Shown here piece by piece: positions 11,714 through 24,105 of a DNA stretch of 64,000 nucleotides. The translations under genes were made by a program, and so were the position numbers. Source of the stretch: Aplectana chamaeleonis (lineage: Eukaryota; Nematoda; Chromadorea; Rhabditida; Cosmocercidae). Numbering within the stretch: the stretch's first letter is position 1; each line of letters begins with the position of its first letter. The stretch is taken from contig JAPDOI010000010.1 in the NCBI GenBank assembly GCA_029168955.1, positions 1,895,501-1,959,500 on the forward strand. Reading direction: 5' to 3'. The notes beneath the pieces were generated by a model. That model searched no databases. It was not told the DNA's origin and saw nothing but the letters and a program-made list of their open reading frames with translations.

Positions 11714-12173
11714 AGGCATCGTTCGCGCTGAAAATCAATTTTCATTTTTCTGACTCAATTCCATGAATGAGTCCGGTAGACCACACCGGTGAGCTTCGGC
11801 GCGTCAGAAACGTAGGGTTATGATGTTGGAAAGGGTTTAAAGATGAGTATCCGCCACCAGTTCTCACCAGTCATCTAGCACTTTTTCATAGAATGTTGAT
11901 GTGGCTGTCCAGCAACATGAAAAACAGTTACGGCACAAACTCCACATGCAGAAAAACATCGAAAATCATAATGACGAGGCCTCCGAAGGCAGAAAAACGT
12001 CAAAAACCATTTTGGCGCGAAATTCAAATTCATGTTTACAATGTGTTCCGATTGACTTTTCTTCACAAATGAAGGTTTTTCATAGGCCTCTTCGACATTT
12101 TCGTTTACTAGAGAGGCCAAGCTACACAACAACATGAAAAAATGATACACGATTTTATGCGCGTACGATGCTT
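11714..12173. mobile_element. Left-arm-specific TTAA insertion (460-bp MITE)
   Basis: TTAA at 11710-11713 and at 12174-12177 flank a 460-bp segment with inverted ends AGGCATCGTTCGCGC and AAGCATCGTACGCGC (reverse complement of the right end). The right arm has a single TTAA at the equivalent place (34785-34788, inside GCTTCCTTAAAGACACAG), an intact empty site. The insertion therefore happened after the duplication, or the right copy excised precisely, as piggyBac-type elements can. No transposase frame is present. Confidence 0.88.
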
Positions 12174-12489
12174 TTAAGGAAGCATTTCATAAGCATAATA
12201 CAAGCTCATGGGTTCGCCCTGGAATTACTTACTGTGTGGACATTGCCTGCACCAACTAAACCGATGGAAAAAATCACAATAGTTCAAAAAGGGAGCATTC
12301 AGAGATCTGCGAGTAGCGACTGGCATAAAGATGTAGCTGCCTGACCTCGTGACGTGACGTTACTAAATATCCAAGATCATAAAATTTAATTATCAAATTA
12401 AGGAATTTCAGGATCTCAAGTTCCGCTATGCAGTTACAGATATCCGCTGTTACAGCACGCAGCACTACGGTAATCATGCTTGAGACAAG

Positions 12490-12720
12490 GGATGATCATG
12501 CCGGGACCTGATGGCCCCAGCAAGATTTTATGATCGTGCTGCATGTTGCAACAGCGGGTGTCCGCAATTGCTGAGAGGAGTTTTGCTCCGAAAAAGATGG
12601 AGTGTGCTTACCGCAGCCATGTCATAATTTTGACGCGCTCTCATCAGGGACCTGGCGACTAAGCGTGAGCGGATCTACCTGTCGTCCACGGAACGTTCCG
12701 CCAGAGTTGAGGAAAAAAGC
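12490..12720. repeat. Repeat also found in the nuclear-receptor tail region (left copy)
   Basis: On the minus strand this block reads TTTTTCGGAGCAAAACTC, then GCAATTGCGGACACC, GCTGTTGCAACATGCAGCAC and AATCTTGC in order. The same words in the same order and spacing appear on the minus strand at about 61,675-61,810. The right-arm copy is 34230-34500. Confidence 0.5.
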
Positions 12721-12799
12721 ATGCAGCACTACCGCTTGCCACGGGCTGTCTTCGGAATGGAGAACTCTCCACGAATGAAAAAGTTGTTATCTCCTCGGC

Positions 12800-14935
12800 G
12801 AGCAAGGCGAATTGAGGCGAAAACTTCATCAGGTTCGCCCCGCTCTACGCTTACCTCGCTCGAACTTCACCAACTCGCTAACACGAAAAGGCGACGAGCA
12901 AGGCTCTGTGGAACGGCTTCGTTCCCGTACCTCCGGTGTTTTTCGGGTTATTTCGTTCCGCTTCCGTTTCCGAGTTTTGGGCCCGGAAACGGAATAATTT
13001 AGTGCAACACGTTCTATGATAGTGGGTCTAAACAACGGTTTTTTAGGGCAAGGGGATTAAAGTTCATGGGACACTGAAAACTACATCCCCCTTGTGTACA
13101 AGCGGATATCTGAGCTCGGCTGAGATCATTCACGAAAATTTGCAAAAACCGGCGAGCTTCAAGAGATATCGTACATAATAATAAATGGCTAAGAGTTAAC
13201 CGTTGACTGCAGAATGTGCGGGACCCAACCGTGAGTGCGCCAAGCAGCGTCAAAAGTGTGTGGGACCGACCTGGGGACCCTGCCAAGTGCCATGAAGAAT
13301 GAGCCGGATCCAAGAGTGAATGCGGCACGCGCTGGGGGCAGTCTGTGAGACCAGACTGGGTTTCAAGGAACGATATTAACTAAGTTTTCATTTGGCAATA
13401 ATTCGATTATTCTATGCGTCATTATACACGCCTACAAGTACGCCGCGATGCAGCGTGGGTGTGAACCTTGCTTCAAGAGAACACAGAATTAACGAAAAAC
13501 AGAACATTCACAGTTATCTATCTGGATCCAGTGCAAGTTACTTACCCTTTTTAACAGTAAGGGAGGAGGGCACGTCAGAAAAATGGCACTGTTCCATTTT
13601 CGGGCTTCCACAGGCCACGGGTAAATGCGTTATCCCAAGTCAGTAAGTTTAGATGTTGAACCCAAATATGATGTATTGTCCAGAAAGATGAATATGATGT
13701 AGACTTGAACGTGTAGATTCGGATATGGAAAGTCGTTTGGCGCGTTTGGGATTTCAAACAGCGCGTTTTCGCGAGTTACGCGGTCTAACGCGTTAGAATG
13801 CAGGACCCGGCTCAGTACAGCTGCGACGCCGCCATGCGACCGCGCCGCGTTACTCGCGAGGATGCTGCTCGGAAATACGTCGCCGAGTAAAGTCTTTCCG
13901 AATAGGACTGTCCGCCCAAGCGGTCGACGTGCGTGTCAAGCGCCCAGCGCGAAGGCATTTTTTGGACGAGCCTTTCCACGACTGCAAACAGCTGGCTGAG
14001 ATGTTATTCACTATTCGTCTAATGATCCTGATACCCGATTTACGAGTCCGTAAAATGTCTTCGAGATGGCACGCCGGCCGCTTGGGCCGACAGTCTCATT
14101 CGGACGGACTATACATCTGTAAAACTCCAACAGCAACCGTTTGAATAGGCCGTGCCACTTTTGTCGGAAGCCACGAGGCAGCAAGGCGCAACACCATCAC
14201 TAGATCGATATTTACCACAGAAACGTCAACGCCTGTGCCCCGTAGATGTTGCGGCTTCTCACAGAAACGACACCGACGACATATGCTGATTACTTGACGT
14301 CTAGCTCTTCTTTGACCCAATTCATGACACCGCCACTAATTGAACAGTTTCTGTATGTCAAACTCGCATTTGGAGCAACAAAGATAATATACAGTTAAAC
14401 TTAGTTTAAAATATTGAAATAAAACCAAAGTCCAAAATAAGAAACAGCTCACCGTGAAATTTGGTAAATTAGAAGTCTACTGACGGGCGGAAGTCCAGCT
14501 GGAGATGCTCTGGCAGCGGCGTGGGGAGGCGAAATAAGGACGAGGTGCCACGAAAAGCAAGAAAAATAACATTGAAAACAGACGCATTTGATGAGTCGAT
14601 ACAAGAAAATCAGCCGCGGCCAAGAATTTCGCAAACTGCACGAATGCATGTGGATTTCGAAACTCGCGCCCACCACTGACGTGGCGCGGAATTTGAAAAT
14701 CGCCTTTTCGAAAGTAGGGCGATTTTCGCCTAGTCTAAAAATCAACAACCTCGCTGCCGAAGCGATCCCGTGGCGAATTGGGCGAAAACTTCACCGGTTT
14801 CGCCTCGCTCCACGCTTACTCTCGCCTAAACTTCACCAACTGGCCAACACGAAAAGGCGATTAGCTAAATTAGGCGAAATCGGTGAAGTTTTTGCCATGA
14901 TGATAAGATGGGCGTTTTAGGCCGCGCCCACCGAG
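12800..14935. repeat. Pair of GGCGAAAACTTCA repeats
   Basis: Blocks at 12810-12905 and 14775-14870 share GGCGAAAACTTCA, GCTTAC, CTTCACCAACT and AACACGAAAAGGCGA in the same order and orientation. Related GGCGAT-rich repeats recur at 39027-39375. Both blocks are mirrored in the right arm (about 32085-32180 and 34046-34140). Confidence 0.55.
13888..14112. mobile_element. MITE, 'CGNCCAAGCGG' family (left arm)
   Basis: The inverted ends TAAAGTCTTTCCGAATAGGA and its partner near 14080-14112 enclose about 225 bp. The first ~25 bp are followed by CTGTCCGCCCAAGCGG. It is mirrored at 32839-33063. Related copy: 4713-4952. Confidence 0.65.
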
Positions 14936-16292
14936 GCGATTCGCCATCTATTGTCTGACTAGGAGTGCTTTGGTGACACACTTTAGTTGGCTGCGACTCC
15001 GCTCCCACGTAGGAATCATTAAGGCATCGTTCATACGTCGCGAGAGCGTGCGATTACGCAAAATCGATGTTCATCAAGGCCACAGTTTTCGCTTGGCGCT
15101 CATGCGCGCTGCCTCTCGCGAGCCCTCGCGCGCTCACGCGCGGCCGTTTTCTTACGCCTGCGCCAGCTCAAAGAAGGAAGCAGCAAGTTTTGAGCCTAAT
15201 GCTCAACCCCTAAAATAGGAGGCATCAAACCTGTCGCAAAACTGTTGCCCTTGTACCCCATAACACCACCACAGAATGAGCAAATCTTAGGAAATTTGTC
15301 AGCCGTTGCGCCGATTTGAGCGATTGATCACCCGGTCAAAGATTGTCAATCGAATCAAAACGAGGTGGGGGTGTTTGCCAGTGCGTAATTGCGGGCACGG
15401 GCTACTCCAGCGTTGAGGAACGTTGAGAGACGCACAGCAGCGGAAGCGCACGCTATCGCAACGTATGAGCCTAGCGATAACCATGCCACTGTCGTCTACT
15501 GTCTTGCATGCTTTCTCCACCAGTGAATTTTCACATCTTTTTGTGAGTTTCTGCCTCATTTTTACATCTCAATTTCATATTCTGTCCCACTTGTTTTGCG
15601 CAGTTTTTCGTTTACCCTTCAGCTTCTTTGTTGATCTCCTGTCTCCTTTCGCCCTCTCAGTTTGATCTCCAGTATTATTTTGACATCTTATTGTGATCTC
15701 ATTTTGCCGTCTCAATTTTCCGTAATTTTCTATACTAAAGGTATGGCTCCCTCCCCTGATAGAAGTCCATCTTGGTTCTTGGTCGGTCGAAGGTCCGACC
15801 CCCCACCGAACGTCGACGTGTCCCACCCCTCTGTGTGATACATCACACTTCACGCCTAACCCTGGACACGATGGGCCCTCAGGTTGAAACTGGTAGAATC
15901 TCGCTATCGTCTCGTGTTAGTCCAAGGCTCGATTCCTCGCGGTTCCACAATGGAGGATTGTGGGAGCATCGACGAACGAACGCGGTACGCAAACGGTTTG
16001 AAACCAGCAGAATCTTGCGATCGTTCCGCGGGAGCCCTATGCTAGTATACTTTCGGCCCCAACCAGAAACCGAGGGGATTCCATCCGTGAACGATCGCAG
16101 AGGATTCTCTCAGAGACCAACTTTTGCCGTACCTTGTACATAAAATCTCGGATTTTTCGAACTTTTACTTGATTCTAAAATAACTTACCGAGGTTCGCTC
16201 TGTATGGATGCATGACACTGGGATCAAAAAGCCACTTCATGACCGTTCTCGAAAAGCTAACAAGGGAAGGAACACTACCGGCTGTTTTTCTC

Positions 16293-18165
16293 CTTCTTCT
16301 TTGCAGCCACATAGAAGGTTTTGTCATAAGCGGAGGAACTGGGCGACCAGTAGTGGATTCGCCCTTAGGTCCATTGGTGTCAGCGTGGTAGGTCTCTCCG
16401 GACAGTTGAATAAATGTGCGGTATCGTGGCTGATGGTATCGCAGTCCGGGCACACATCAGATTTGCTGCTATCAATCTTGCTGACAGCATTGTAGAGTGA
16501 CCACAGCGTAATGAAGCGAGCGTGCATCTTGCCCTTCTTCCGAGTTGAGACTCCGAGGTGCAGACGCGAGGCGGTATAGCTCCTATTATAGGTTTTATGG
16601 CCGCCTTCACAAGATGGCACCGAACGAACTTGGTGTGCTCCTCGCGCAAAAGACGGAGTCGTTCTTGCTTTGAGTCGTGCCATCTTTGCAATTTGACTTT
16701 GTTTGGAGCATAGGCAAATGGCTTTCTTATACTTCTCTCTCTCTAACGGGGTTTAGCACTTTCCACGACGGGTGATTTGGTTACTTTATAATATTAATGC
16801 GGATTTGCTGGGCCTGGAGCTGACAGTGCTCCTTCACTGGTAATAGACGGGTCTCACCATGCAGGTGCTCGATTGGGGAACTCCCTGCACATCCGGTGGC
16901 GATACGAAGAGCAGCATTCTGTATTCGTTGCATCTTTGTCCAGGAGGATTCTGAAACGAGATGCTGCCATACCGGTGCGGCGTACTGCAGGGCGTGCTGA
17001 AAAAATTCCTTACACGTTGTGATCATAGTCTCCTTGCTGCTACTCCACGGAGTGCCGCTCAGGGCTCTGAGAACGTTGAACTTAGCTTTAAAGACGGCCT
17101 GCTTCTGCTTGGTATTCTTATGAAACTTGAGTGACGGATCGAGCATAAGACCGAGCAGCTTAGAAAAGCGAGCAGCAGGCAAGCGGTCTCCATCCCACAC
17201 GATATTCGTATGAGCGCTGTGCTCGGATGGGTCCGTCGTGAGAACGGACACTGACGACTTGGCTGCAGAGATCCTTAGCATCTTGCGGACGAAAAGCTCT
17301 TCAGTGTGTTCAGGTACTCGTTGATCTTATTGGCGGCCACGTGTAAGTCCCGATCTCGACACATGATTGTTATGTCATCAGCATACGCGACGACCTTGAT
17401 GTCCTGTGGAGGCTCAGGCATATCTTCGAGGGACAGTCTGAAGAGGGCTGGCGATAGAACCCCGCCCTGAGGGACTCCAGCTGCCATAGGAATACTGTTC
17501 GAGACATGGTTCCGAAACATGACTCTTGCCCGCCGACTTTTAATAAAGGCCGATATCCAGCGCTTCTGCCAAGATGGTATTGACGATTCCAGTATGTTGC
17601 TTGACAGGACTCCAAGGTTAACCGTATCAAATGCCTTTATGAGATCCAACGCAACAGCTACAGTTCTCAATGGCTTGTTAAAGTTGAACCCGTCGATAGC
17701 ATAGCTGGTAATTTCTAGCAACGCCGTAGTTGTGGAATGTAGCCTCCTGAACCCATGCTGAAACAACTGCTTCTCGTTGTGCTCCGCTAGATCCTTGACG
17801 ATGAGCTTTTCGGCTACCTTAGCGAAAGGTGGCATCAAGCTAATGGGACGATATCCCTCTACTGATGACTGAGGTTCGCCAGGCTTGGGCAACGGGATGA
17901 CGTTGGCTGTCTTCCAGTTTTGCGGATTAGTGCAAGAGCTGAACGAAATGTTAATCATATCAACGATGAGCGGAAGGATCTCAGTCGGGAGCTTCTTCAG
18001 TACAGCAGGACAAATTCCGTCCGGACCGACAGCTTTGAAAAACCGCATATCCTTATATATCTTCTCTACGTGCGCCACAGTGAACGCATCGGCCGTGCTC
18101 ATGAGCGGGTGACAGTAAGAGAGCTTCCATTGTTAACACTGTCTCTAAGTTGATCGCTAATTAAA
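16293..18165 (-). pseudogene. Jockey-like LINE reverse transcriptase, 5'-truncated and frameshifted (left copy)
   Basis: Minus-strand frames 18102-17275, 17281-16781 and about 16683-16324 together give the C-terminal two thirds of a non-LTR polymerase. In order: GPDGICPAVLKK, YRPISLM, AFDTVNLG, GVPQGGVLSPALF, YADDI (catalytic), LLGLMLDP, then a cysteine/histidine motif (CPDCDTISHDTAHLFNC). The endonuclease domain is absent. The frame breaks where FSSARC ends and MLRISAAKSS begins, and again before the Cys/His motif. It ends near a CTTCTTCTT tract (16,293) that may be the element's tail. The right copy carries the same breaks, so it was dead before the duplication. Jockey-like is a by-eye call. 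Confidence 0.85.
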
Positions 18166-19767
18166 GATGTAATTTTTTCAGAATGTTTTAATGCCTTTTA
18201 TGGCATGATATATGATCACAAAATATCACACAGTAGCCGAGTTGAACGCAAAAACTCAGGTGCCAGACAGGACTCGAACGCTTTATTGCACGCTTTGCGG
18301 GCGAGAGTGTTACCAGGATTTGTGTAGGCAAAAAAACATCAAAATAACATGGCGGGCGTAGGGGGGGGGGTAAAGGAAAACATGGGCAAATCAAAGCAGA
18401 AATCAAAAAATGCTGGATATAAGTTCTTTGCTCGCATTAAGTTTTGTCCTAATCTTGATCAAGCAGTAGGCTAACAATAAGCCAGGAATGATTAAAAAAT
18501 TACGCGATAGACGAGCTTGTCCTGATAGGTGTTTCTTGTAGTGGAGGAAATTACGGTGAGGATGTACAACATTTCCTAGCTTTCAATGGATTCCAATATC
18601 GGTATGGGCAAAACTCTGGCATATGCCGAGCATTATTCTGGTACATTTTGGATTCTCTATGACAGCTCAGTAATCATAAGACTTCACGACACCTGGGCGC
18701 AAACCTAGTTAGATGGGGCCACTCGGGATACGCGGGAAGAAAGGATTGTCCATTATCAAATTTCTAAGCATTTTGATGGAGTTTCTGTAAGAACATTGAC
18801 TGTTAGCACTATCAAACAACAGATAGCGGCAGAATTCTACATTTTGACGGATAAGAAACCTCCAACTAGGCTTGCATCCAGACCTCCGGGCTGGTGGAAC
18901 CCTTGTGTGGGTGCGTAAATCTTCACAGGTTGAAAAAAGTTCCATTCCCAACTAGTATTCTTCGGACAGAAGAGATGCGAGCGCGGGAGGGAGAGGGGTT
19001 ATCACCGGCGGCGAGTTTGCGGGCACTGTACTGCGCAACAGTGTCCGCAAAACCACCGCCGGTGGCAGACACTGTTTGGCATTGGAGCGCAATATTTTTC
19101 GACGGCTCGGCGCAGTGGTAAATTAAACTCCTCGCTTCGGAATGCTCTAAACTGAGGAGTTTCCGAGCGCTACGTGGCAGTTAGTAGACGATAGGCCAAA
19201 TATGAACATTTTACCTTCAGGATGTTCAAATTACTTTTTTGAAAAATAAATTGCCGTTGTCAAATTTCGGCCGAATGCGCGGTTTTGGACAACGGCAGAA
19301 CTTGTTTTAGGCGATTTTCTTTTTTTCTTCTAAGGTGGTGGGAGGGGTGTTAGGTATCAGTTTGTGGGGGATTTCATGGAGAATCTGGATCTTTTTTCAG
19401 CATTTTGAAAATTTGGAATTTTATGGGGGGACGTACGTTGTCCAATTTCCGAGGTTAAGAATTTAAGCGGTAATAGACGCGATTAAGGAATGTAACTCGT
19501 CTAAAAATTTGTTTTATGTGCTGAAAATTTGAATACTGCCTGAAACATGTCTATAAAATCGTTTGTTCTCTTTGATCTTTTTGTTGCTATTACAACATGT
19601 GAGACAACCACGTCCCAACCACTCGTTCAACGACCTGTTTTCTTCACAGAAAAAGCAACACAACTAAAACCACCCCGAGTTTTTGAAATTGTGACCAGAA
19701 ATTTTCACGCCCCCTGAAAAAATCTAAAGTTTGAAAATTTAAATGTCCCCCCTGTTGTCTAGCTTAA

Positions 19768-20210
19768 AGGCAGGGTTCGCGATACAAACAACTTTTGAGC
19801 TCTCTTCATAAGAATGTAGATTTGGCCATACCAAAAAGAAAAATAAGTGAAACAACCCGGAAATTCGCGGGAAAAACGCTCAAAAACAAAGCATAGCGGC
19901 TAATTACCGGTGTCGGCCGGCCCCCTAATTAACGTGATTTTCGTTAATGCTTGCTTATCCGACATTTGTTTTGCTGTTAAAGTAATCAGTAGTCTCCAGA
20001 AATGTTCAGAAATTACTTTAAAAGCAAAATAAAAGTTGACAAAACAGGCTTTCAGCCAAATCTCGATAATTGGGGGCGGGAAGACACCAAGCCATAACTT
20101 GCTCCTGAGCGCTTATTCTCCAATTTTTCACTTGTTTTCCCTTTTGTGATGGCCCGATCTACCATTCCATGGGTATAGCACAACAACCGATTTTATCGAG
20201 AACCCTGCCT
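19768..20210. mobile_element. TTAA-flanked MITE, AGGCAGGGTTC family (left copy)
   Basis: TTAA sites at 19764-19767 and 20211-20214 enclose inverted ends AGGCAGGGTTCGCGAT and ATCGAGAACCCTGCCT. The copy at 26756-27197 in the right arm shows it predates the duplication; there the second TTAA has changed to TTAG. Confidence 0.8.
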
Positions 20211-22380
20211 TTAACAACGCCCGCCTGACCCTGGTCTCGGAATGGGGAGCTAGACTATACATTTCTTTCCAAAGCGGAGTTCACATGTTCCACCGCGTGC
20301 GTGTGCATCGAATGTCAAAATATTTATTGGAAAAAAACCCAACACATGCCAGTAAAACAAAAAAAAGCATTTCGACCACATTGATCATTTCAAGCGCCTT
20401 TCAAACTATAAATACATCAAGTACAGATCTAGATGGTAATAGATCCTCATGTTGTGAACACAAGTGAAACACCAAAATTTACACGAAGCGATCACAATAA
20501 ATTATGTGCAATACAAAAATTCACAGTACAAACACAGAATTGAGGTACTTTCAGGCTTCTTTATGGAATCAATATTACTCCGTAATCGTACACCTGATTC
20601 GTAGCCAGAAAGACACCATCTTCAATACATTTCAACTTGTGATATCAGGAATCAAGGATTATGATTATTCCTCAAAAACATAAGTAGCTACGGGAACTTT
20701 CATGTTTTAGAAATTGGAATATAGAACACATGAAACACGAATAATACTATTTTTGGTGCTGAAATTGCGATTCAGAAACAAATTTGAAACAAATAGCAGT
20801 GACTGCTCTGAACGTGAAGAATATGTCCTTACACCAATGGATAGATGAGACTCATTTGCAATAGTGCAAAACAACACCCAAAACACTGAATAACTTAAAG
20901 ACAGTATTCATGGATCATATCCAGCAAGCGCTACGAGAATTGCCAAGCAAATCACAGAGGTGGGAATGTAGGACTTAGAGAACACACACTTGAGAAATCA
21001 CCCCAAAAAAGGAACTATTGAAGAAGAGAGTCGGTGTCCTGTCACAGAGAGTGCAGCTTCGATCCTTGCGAGAAACAGTTCGATACGCTAAGGTGAAACG
21101 GTAATCAAATACAAAAACAGTGAAAAAACCAGGTCAATCTTCAAGAGCCCTTTAAATACTCTCTTTCCGAGTCTCAGCATTTAGTCGATTCTGGGCGATC
21201 AAAGAAACATCGCGTCTTTTTAACCGTAACTAAACTATGTGAATATCTGATACAGAAAAACTAATGAATACTCACTTAGCCACAATGCGAACTAGAACAA
21301 GCGGCATCCACTGTACGCAGATAACTAGGGATTGCTTATAAATCTCCTCAAAGGCACAGCTCAACCTCATATTCGATTTTTCGTTTTCTTCTGTTAACCA
21401 TCAAAACAGTTTCACGCTGATTGCAATGGTGTCTAGGGGTTCGCTCAGAATTGATTACGAACGGAGTTATAGCCCCTCGAAGATTTTGAATTTGAACGGC
21501 GAGAACTTCTCGAGCCTGTTCTTTCTCGTCATTTGCAGCCATCGTTCTGAGAGAGTGCGCAAAATAAAGCTTAACCGGAAGCAAACGGAAGAACATAGGC
21601 ATTATATAAAATCAATCGCACGTCTCATCCCTATTGACATCGAAAGCTTGTCGGTAGGCGTAACCCATTTTTCGTTCCCGGGGGGGTGGTCGACTTTTTG
21701 CTCGCTTTTTCTCGCTTAGGCTTTTTCATAGTCTTCACCGCGAAGGCGACACGAGCATGACGCGTGGGAGATGCGGTAAACTTGGAAACTTTTCCCCGCG
21801 CTGGAAGAGCGGGAAACAACTACTAAATCTCAGGCCGGACCGCCAGGGCGGTTAAGGTTGAAGTAGGGTCTCAACTGTGACATGCACAAAAATTCCTAGC
21901 TTGCATTTGCGTACAAGGTAACGTGAAACAGTCCTAGATATTTTTTATGTTGGGGTGGACTTCAACTAAGAAGCGAGTATCGATTTTAAGGGAGGAACCG
22001 CGAGTGCGGTTTGAGCGATGTCGCTATGGCGGTGTTAGATGGGCGACACGCGCTTTAGGGGCTAATTGGAAACCCACCGATCGCGGAGCGGCAGCATGCA
22101 ATGGATGGTAATCGATCGTGCGGCCTCGCATGATCGATACTGTTTCATTGCATACTACCGCTCCTTTCAGCGATGTGACTCTAATCAGCCCCTTAAGCGC
22201 ATGCCGCGCGGTGAGAACTTTTATAGTCCACCACTCTTCCCGCGCGCGCCGCATTTGCGGTGAGGATTATGACAGATGCCTTAATCGAGCGCACTGAGAT
22301 TTTGCGCTCGGCACGTTAGCTATACTTGGCGACCGGACTGTAATCTCAAAAAATACCCCATGAGCTTCGACTGTGCTTAA

Positions 22381-22848
22381 AGGCAGTGTTCACCATAAAA
22401 CATGTGTTTCAGTTTCCACTAGAATTGGGTAGTGGAGGAGCACACTGTAACTTTGACGTCGAAAGAACGCATGAAAACGAGTTAGGAAAAGCTCCAAAAC
22501 AGCTCGAAGTTGCCAATTCGAGCGCAAGGCAAACCCCAAAAGCGCAACACACGCCCACAGACGTGAAGAAATAAAAGCTCGAGATCGTGAGATGAGCGAT
22601 GATTTCCAATCATTAGCCCCGTTCTTCCCTTCATTCCCATCTTCTCTCTTTACTCAGGTCAGCTCGCATAGATCGGATGCAAAAGACGGAGGTTACAAGC
22701 CTTGGACAACTCGCCCACCATGTTTCCTTAGCTCAACCTTTGAGGAACCATAACTCCGTTCCGAGAAGGTTTTGTACTATTTTAGAGACATCATTGGAAT
22801 CAGCAAGGGGCCGTTTTCAAGATAGGCGGAAAAACAGAAAAGCGATTT
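22381..22848. mobile_element. TTAA MITE truncated toward the palindrome centre (left copy)
   Basis: It starts after TTAA (22377-22380) with AGGCAGTGTTCACCATAAAA and follows the element at 6852-7336 (reverse orientation) until AAAAGCGATTT at 22848. There the expected terminal sequence is replaced by CTGAAAGTCGGG. The mirror copy is 23638-24105. The element therefore lost its inner end before, or during, formation of the palindrome. Confidence 0.7.
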
Positions 22849-23084
22849 CTGAAAGTCGGGCTCCGCAGAAAAGGTCAAGGATTTGGCTTTGCTCTAAAAT
22901 GTCGTGAAATTGTTCCATTAGATTTGGCTATCAAACTGATTTCCTGAATGTAGTGAAATTGTTGAATCGATTTGGCTGTTGTTGGTATATGCAGATTACA
23001 TAATCATTAAATGTAGTGAAATTGTTGCAAACAGATTTGGCAGGCGCTTTATGAATTATCAGAGTCAAACCACGCGTCAGAAGG

Positions 23085-23402
23085 GGTTTTTCTTGGAGCG
23101 CTTATTGAATCAAATGAGAACAAGAATAAGTCTAGCAGCAAAAACGTTTCCAAACAATGTGAATCGTGAAAGCGTTGAGGACACGAAGACATAGCGTAAG
23201 TAGCTAATAAGCTGCGTTAGGTTTCGTTTTCATGATTTTTATCTAATCGGTGAGGGAAGGTCTGGTGTCATAGTGGGAGCTACACTGAAAAGGCAGAATA
23301 ACATTCGAAAACCTTGTTTCTAGTCCATAAGGCCACATTTCGTTCAGCATTGTTGGCTGAAGATTATTTTTTTCTTTTTGTCTTCATTCGCTCGCCAGAG
23401 GA
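23085..23402. other. Unpaired spacer at the palindrome centre
   Basis: Inverted similarity stops after CACGCGTCAGAAGG (23071-23084) and its partner CCTTCTGACGCGTG (23403-23416). The 318 bp between are not self-complementary and contain no recognisable gene or element end. Confidence 0.75.
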
Positions 23403-23637
23403 CCTTCTGACGCGTGATTAGACTGTGATAATTCATAGAGCTCCTGCCAAATCTGTTTGCAACAATTTCACTACATTTAATGATTATGTAATCTGCGTAT
23501 ACCAACAACAGCCAAATCGATTCAACAATTTCACTACATTCAGGAATCAGTTTGATAGCCAAATCTAATGGAACAATTACACGACATTTTAGAGCAAAGC
23601 CAAATCCTTGACCTTTTCTGCGGAGCCCGACTTTCAG

Positions 23638-24105
23638 AAATCGCTTTTCTGTTTTTCCGCCTATCTTAAAAACGGCCCCATGCTGATTCCAATGATGTCT
23701 CTAAAATAGTACAAAACCTTCTCGGAACGGAGTTATGGTCCCTCAAAGATTGATCAAAGGAAACATGGTGGACGAGTTGTCCGAGGCTTGTAACCTCCGT
23801 CTTTTGCAGCCGATCTATGCGAGCTGACCTGAGTAAAGAGAGAAGTTGGGAATGAAGGGAATAACGGGGCTAATGATTGGAAATCATCGCTCATCTCACG
23901 ATCTCGAGCTTTTATTTCTTCACATCGGTGAGCGTGTGTTGCGCTTTTGGGGTTTGCCTTGCGCTCGAATTGGCAACTTCGAGCTGTTTTGGAGCTTTTC
24001 CTAACTCGTTTTCATGCGTTCTTTCGACGTCAAAGTTACAGTGTGCTTTCTCCACTACCCAATTCTAGTGGAAACTGAAACACATGTTTTATGGTGAACA
24101 CTGCC
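23638..24105. mobile_element. TTAA MITE truncated toward the palindrome centre (right copy)
   Basis: Mirror of 22381-22848. The outer end reads TATGGTGAACACTGCC followed by TTAA (24106-24109). The inner end breaks at the same base as in the left arm. Confidence 0.7.

Larger units (their letters stand above)
8470..23084. repeat. Left arm of a ~30-kb palindrome (inverted duplication)
   Basis: Nearly the whole stretch is the reverse complement of 23403-38022. Paired landmarks give constant coordinate sums: 8471 with 38021, 9326 with 37166 and 22066 with 24419 all sum to about 46,490. Between about 12,180 and 21,150 the sum is about 46,955, because each arm has its own insertion. Divergence by eye is roughly 1-3% substitutions plus indels, so the arms are not identical copies. 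The arm contains a LINE remnant, MITEs and unclassified sequence. No host gene was recognised in it. Confidence 0.95.

Noticed and set aside
22386..22574. Short protein-like frame conserved with 7143-7331 (both begin MFTIK.VFQFPL)
   Set aside because: The conservation follows the shared MITE from its terminus inward. Both frames begin in the TIR, and non-coding parts are equally similar.
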